From Chloroflexota bacterium (GTDB taxonomy: Bacteria; Chloroflexota; Dehalococcoidia; Lucifugimonadales; UBA3495), in contig JACZUF010000012.1 of assembly GCA_022573285.1 (NCBI GenBank), positions 1 to 64,000 on the forward strand: 64,000 nt of DNA. The letters are read 5' to 3'. The position numbers and the translations under genes are program-made. The notes beneath the pieces were generated by a model. The model saw only the letters and a program-made list of their open reading frames with translations. It did no database searches and was not told the DNA's origin. Shown in pieces: positions 60,866 to 64,000 of the stretch; position 1 is the stretch's first letter; every line of letters begins with the position of its first letter.

Positions 60866-60983
60866 TGTCATTCAGAGGAGCGCTCCCGACGTCCCGATCG
60901 GTATCGGGAGGAAAGAATCTCTTTTTGCGGTGAAGCCTTGTCCCATCCAAGCAAAGAGACCCTTCGCTTCACTCAGGGTGACA
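60866..60983. repeat. Dispersed repeat with insert (TGTCATTCTGAG family)
   Basis: Ends TGTCATTCAGAG and CTCAGGGTGACA frame the same interior as at 57791-57883 (AAAGAATCTCTTTTTGCGG; GAGACCCTTCGCTTCACTC). After the left end an extra segment with GACGTCCCGATCGGTATCGGG appears, the same module as in the 33588-33650 repeat. It lies between two convergent genes. Confidence 0.65.
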
Positions 60984-61051
60984 TTATTACTGGGTGGACG
61001 AGGATAGGTCGGGTAAAGTTGCCGCCACGGTTGGTCTAATATGGGACCCAG

Positions 61052-62434
61052 CTAGACGACTTCGCCCGTAACCCGGTCTTCATCCAGGGCAGTCAATCGG
61101 GTGTCCGTTATGATGTTGCCCAAGTCCCGGTCGCTCTGTGCCCGCACCCGTAGGTAATTGTCGGTAAGTCCGCTCCAGACCCCGCCGGATTCATGGCGTT
61201 TGGCCGGCTCCCAAAGCACGGGCCTGGTCTGGCCCAACACCCCCTGGCGAAACTCCCTGGCCGCCGCCGCCGCCAATTCCAGCATCTCCCCGGTCCGCTC
61301 CCGTTTCTTGGCGTCCTCCACTTGCCCGCTCAGATGGGCCGCCGATGTCCCCGGTCTGATGGAGTAGGGGAAAACGTGCAGGTCGCTGAAGCCCACTGAC
61401 GCGGCGAAGCTGTAGCTCTCGGCAAACTCCCTGGCGCCCTCGCCGGGAAAACCCACGATGACATCGGTGGTTATTCCAGCGTCGGGTACCTTCTCCCGCA
61501 CCAATTCCACCGTCTCCGCGAACCGGGCGGTGTCATAGCGCCGGCGCATGGAACGCAATATCGTATTGCTGCCGCTCTGCAGAGGGATGTGAAAGTGGGG
61601 GCAGAGGCGGGGGTCCTGCCACAGCTCCAATAATTCGGTCGTGATCTCCTGGGCTTGGAGCGAGGACACCCTGAGCCGGTCGATGGACGTTTCGGCCAAG
61701 ACCCGTTTCACCAGGTCCCGAAGATTGGTGTTTGGCAGATCGAAGCCGTAGGTGCCCAGTTGGGTGCCGGTCAACACCGCCTCCCGGCATCCAACCCGGC
61801 CGTTGATCTCGGCGATGATCTCCTCGGGCGGGATGCTCCGTTCCCGGCCCCTCACTTTGGGCACGATGCAGTAGGCGCAGACCTGGTCGCAGCCCTCCTG
61901 AATCTTCACCATAGCCCGGCTTCGCCCTACAGCCTCAGGCCGGTTTTCTACGGAGAAGGGTTCCTCAATCTTTAATTCGGCGGCGACCGTGGCAACCAAT
62001 TCTTCTTTCTGCTGGTTGTCCAGGACCAGGGAGACTTCATTCATCGCGGAGAGGTCTTCCCGGGCCCTCTGGGCGTAGCAGCCGGTGGCCACCACCAGGG
62101 CATCCGGGTTGGCGCGGCGGGCGCGGCGCAGGTACTGGCGGGCCTTGGCGTCGGAGGTGGCGGTCACGGTGCAGGAATTCAGCACCACCACGTCGGCCTG
62201 GGCGGCGGACCTGACCACGGTGAACCCAGCCTGTTGAAACTGCCGGGCCAAGACCTGGCTATCCGCCTGGTTCAATTTGCAGCCGTGGGTGTGGATGGCG
62301 ACCGTTGGGCCGTTGCCGTTGCCGTTCACGGCGTTTTCATTAGCCGCCGCCACCAGATTAATCCGTTCCACCGGGCCGTTCACGGCGTTTTCATTAGCCG
62401 CCATCACCAGATTAATCCGTTCCACCTGAACCAT
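61052..62434 (-). CDS. mtaB: tRNA t6A37 methylthiotransferase (MtaB-type)
   Basis: A radical-SAM methylthiotransferase that converts t6A37 to ms2t6A. The UPF0004 domain carries HTHGCKLNQADSQ, LNSCTVTATSDAKARQ and ATGCYAQ (three cluster Cys), the radical-SAM loop is GCDQVCAYCIVPKVRG (CxxxCxxC), and FHIPLQSGSNTILRSMRRRY and VGFPGE follow; the TRAM-like end closes it. ATG 62434 is chosen over the open frame to 62701, which overlaps the next gene. This gives 460 residues with a 35-residue N-terminal extension built of two copies of an 18-residue unit (VERINLV-AANENAVNG), encoded by a 54-base tandem repeat. Confidence 0.92.
   Translation of the reverse strand: MVQVERINLVMAANENAVNGPVERINLVAAANENAVNGNGNGPTVAIHTHGCKLNQADSQVLARQFQQAGFTVVRSAAQADVVVLNSCTVTATSDAKARQYLRRARRANPDALVVATGCYAQRAREDLSAMNEVSLVLDNQQKEELVATVAAELKIEEPFSVENRPEAVGRSRAMVKIQEGCDQVCAYCIVPKVRGRERSIPPEEIIAEINGRVGCREAVLTGTQLGTYGFDLPNTNLRDLVKRVLAETSIDRLRVSSLQAQEITTELLELWQDPRLCPHFHIPLQSGSNTILRSMRRRYDTARFAETVELVREKVPDAGITTDVIVGFPGEGAREFAESYSFAASVGFSDLHVFPYSIRPGTSAAHLSGQVEDAKKRERTGEMLELAAAAAREFRQGVLGQTRPVLWEPAKRHESGGVWSGLTDNYLRVRAQSDRDLGNIITDTRLTALDEDRVTGEVV
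62321..62428. repeat. 54-base tandem repeat inside mtaB
   Basis: Two in-frame units (62321-62374 and 62375-62428) are nearly identical and encode the N-terminal repeat of MtaB. The second also overlaps the end of the PaREP1-like gene. Period 54 keeps the frame, so copy-number change would be tolerated. Confidence 0.85.
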
Positions 62435-62900
62435 TGTCCATCTCTTCCAGTTCGTCGGGTTCTTCCGGTTCTTGCAATTCAACCGGGACTGGTTCGGGAG
62501 GCAGGTCGCCTCCGGGAGCCAGGTCCCAGAGCCGCTCGACGGCCCCGGTGACATCCTCCAGGGTCGCCACCAGATGGTCGGCCCTGATCCGGGACTCGCG
62601 TACCCGCTCTGCGGTGTCGCCGAAGGACGCAAGCTTGGTGAAAGCTTCCCGGATCCGCCGGTCCCGGTTTTCTTGGCCCAACTCGTGGGCGTAGTCCTCA
62701 ACGGCTTTCAGACCGTCCAACTCCCGGCCCCGGCCAAGGGCCACGCCCTTCACCGCCAGCGTCAGGCTGCCCCACAGCAGTTCTTCGCAACGGCCCCAGC
62801 GGCCGCCGCGTATCTCATCCATAGCGTCTCGCAGCAAACGGAGGCTCTGGCCCCGGTAGCGCACCATGCGGGCTTCGTCTTTCTTGGTTAGTTTGAGCAT
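62412..62900 (-). CDS. PaREP1/HEPN-like helical protein
   Basis: A 162-residue helical protein. LLRDAMDEIRGGRWGRCEELLWGSLTLAVKGVALGRGREL resembles the E-K-x-W-G-A-x-x-x-x-V-K helix of archaeal PaREP1/PaREP8 proteins, a HEPN-related group, with Glu-Leu-Leu-Trp-Gly at about 38-42. The acidic Pro-rich tail (PPEPVPVELQEPEEPDELEE) is disordered. Some HEPN proteins are nucleases, but no R-x4-6-H site is obvious here. ATG 62900 is chosen; its end overlaps the mtaB start by 23 bases, so they are coupled. Confidence 0.65.
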   Translation of the reverse strand: MLKLTKKDEARMVRYRGQSLRLLRDAMDEIRGGRWGRCEELLWGSLTLAVKGVALGRGRELDGLKAVEDYAHELGQENRDRRIREAFTKLASFGDTAERVRESRIRADHLVATLEDVTGAVERLWDLAPGGDLPPEPVPVELQEPEEPDELEEMDNGSGGTD

Positions 62901-63042
62901 AACTTCGAATACGATTTTACCACCGCGCCCGGCTAAAGAACCTGAACATGGCAAACTCGGTTGCCAAATGTGGACTCCAATGGCACCATTAGTCACTGCC
63001 GCAGCCCTGCCCAGGGACCACGCCGGCCAGGAGAACAAAACC

Positions 63043-64000
63043 GTGACCACAGATTCCTTTCGATTTGTCGGCTATCCCGTGCGGGTCCATGCCGGAACGG
63101 ACGCCATCAGCAGGCTGGCGGACGAAGTTGACCGGCTCAGAGCCCGGCGGATTCTGGTGGTCTGCGGGAAGTCCGTGGCCACCAAGACCAACCTGGTGGA
63201 CCGGGTGAAAGACGCACTGGGTGAGCGGGTGGCCGGGGTGTTTTCCGGCGGGAAGACCGGCTCGCCGGTGACCTCGGTGATGGAGGGCGTCGCCGCGGCA
63301 CGGGACGTCGATGCGGACGGCATCGTGGCCGTGGGCGGAGGCAGCGCCGTGGTCACCGCCCGGGGCATCACCATCCTGCTGGCCGAGAAGGGCACCGCCC
63401 AGGAGCTGTGCACCCAATATCCGGCGGGAAAGCCGCCGGTCAGCCCCCGGTTGATGGCCCCAAAGATTCCCAACTTTATCGTCCTTACAACGGCTACAAC
63501 TGCCGTAACCCGCGCCGGCACCGCGCTCATCGACCCGGAATCGGGCCACCGGCTGGAGTTGTTCGACCCCAAGACCCGCCCCGCCGCGGTGATCTGGGAC
63601 GACCAAGCCCTGCTGACGGCCTCGCCCTGGCTCTGCTTGAACGCCAGCGCATCCTGCTTTACGGGAGTGGCTGGGGCCCTGCAGCGCACGGGCCTTAATC
63701 CCCTGGCGGAAAGCGACCTCCTGGAGGCCCTGCGGCTGCTGAAACACAATCTGCCATTGGTGAACTCTAATCCGGAAGACCCTGAGGTCCGCATAAATCT
63801 ATGCGCGGCGGCCTTCCTCTACAACCGGGCCACCGACGCCGGGGCCGGAGGCAGCGCCCTGGGAGTGGTCACTGCCCTGGCCCACTCGTTGGACACCCGT
63901 TACCCCGAATGCGGCCACGGCGACGCCTACTCAATCCTGACCGCGCCCGGCATGCGCTTCAACTTGGAGGCCAACACCGCCGGACAGGCCCGGTTCGCCG
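63043..64000 (+). CDS. Iron-containing alcohol dehydrogenase / maleylacetate reductase-like, truncated at the window end
   Basis: The frame is open to the last base, giving about 319 residues of a class III (iron) alcohol dehydrogenase-type protein. VCGKSVATKTNLV and the dinucleotide-binding VAVGGGSAVVTARG are typical, as are the LTTATTAVTRAG segment and the late HSLDTRYPECGHGDAYSILT with possible metal His. GTG 63043 has AGGAG 9 bases upstream. An in-frame ATG at 62980 would add 21 residues. The Fe or Zn site lies partly beyond the edge. Maleylacetate reductase and hydroxyacid dehydrogenase are both possible; aromatic catabolism would fit the bicupin at 14.6 kb, but the distance is large. 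Confidence 0.85.
   Translation, partial: MTTDSFRFVGYPVRVHAGTDAISRLADEVDRLRARRILVVCGKSVATKTNLVDRVKDALGERVAGVFSGGKTGSPVTSVMEGVAAARDVDADGIVAVGGGSAVVTARGITILLAEKGTAQELCTQYPAGKPPVSPRLMAPKIPNFIVLTTATTAVTRAGTALIDPESGHRLELFDPKTRPAAVIWDDQALLTASPWLCLNASASCFTGVAGALQRTGLNPLAESDLLEALRLLKHNLPLVNSNPEDPEVRINLCAAAFLYNRATDAGAGGSALGVVTALAHSLDTRYPECGHGDAYSILTAPGMRFNLEANTAGQARFA

Overview
The window is one contiguous piece of a GC-rich (about 60% or more by eye), densely coded bacterial chromosome with ordinary bacterial signals: GGAGG-type ribosome sites, sigma70-like promoters, hairpin terminators, and many GTG and TTG starts. Gene content points to Chloroflexota, probably Dehalococcoidia or a SAR202-like group. 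The hints are three separate FMN/F420 luciferase-like monooxygenases, family-5 solute-binding lipoproteins, a translin-like protein, a ferredoxin:thioredoxin reductase catalytic subunit, a DUF1800 protein, and small palindromic repeats scattered between genes. This placement is inference from content; there is no rRNA or intact tRNA in the window to confirm it.

Layout. 0-6 kb: an unrecognised C-terminal fragment, ychF, a GNAT acetyltransferase, and two tandem lipoprotein genes that arose by a segmental duplication which also copied the GNAT gene tail. 6-16 kb: accessory genes, including a DUF3090/SCO1664-type pair, a GlcG/HbpS-like protein, FTR, comM, a luciferase-like enzyme, two metallo-beta-lactamase-fold proteins and a bicupin, with decayed gene fragments between them. 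15.8-18.1 kb: a tight minus-strand cluster of two FmdB zinc ribbons, an N-terminally extended thiE and a translin-like gene. 18-30 kb: polA, a VapBC-type module, a CitE-like lyase, folB, a PPOX protein, rpmB, rpe-argH, a pterin dehydratase with an F420-type oxidoreductase, a PD-(D/E)XK nuclease and a PIG-L deacetylase.

30-42 kb: an unrecognised gene, uvrC with a tail-anchored protein, a XerC/D recombinase, a thiolase-like protein, an EVE protein, queG, a dUTPase-like protein, a groEL without groES, and folP-folK. 42-56 kb: an acyl-CoA carboxylase carboxyltransferase, a third luciferase-like enzyme, rarA, an arrestin-like gene with no ordinary start codon, YbaK, a 43-residue membrane microprotein, an isochorismatase-fold protein, threonine aldolase, a hydrolase, lspA with a zinc-ribbon tail, rluD, gltX and glnS. 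56-64 kb: a low-GC PD-(D/E)XK gene, an NHL propeller, DUF1800, a promoter-to-terminator unit with no gene, a metallo-hydrolase, mtaB, a PaREP1/HEPN-like gene and a truncated iron alcohol dehydrogenase.

Functional threads. Folate and pterin metabolism appears at three loci (folB; folP-folK; pterin-4a-carbinolamine dehydratase). Translation and RNA modification genes are frequent (rpmB, gltX, glnS, rluD, queG, mtaB, ybaK), as are DNA repair and replication genes (polA, uvrC, rarA, xer). No CRISPR array, prophage or complete insertion sequence is visible. The most notable observations are the duplicated lipoprotein module with conserved promoters, the arrestin-like gene whose strong ribosome site faces a GTT codon, the small-RNA-like unit near 59.6 kb, the lspA zinc-ribbon fusion, and several miniature inverted-repeat families.
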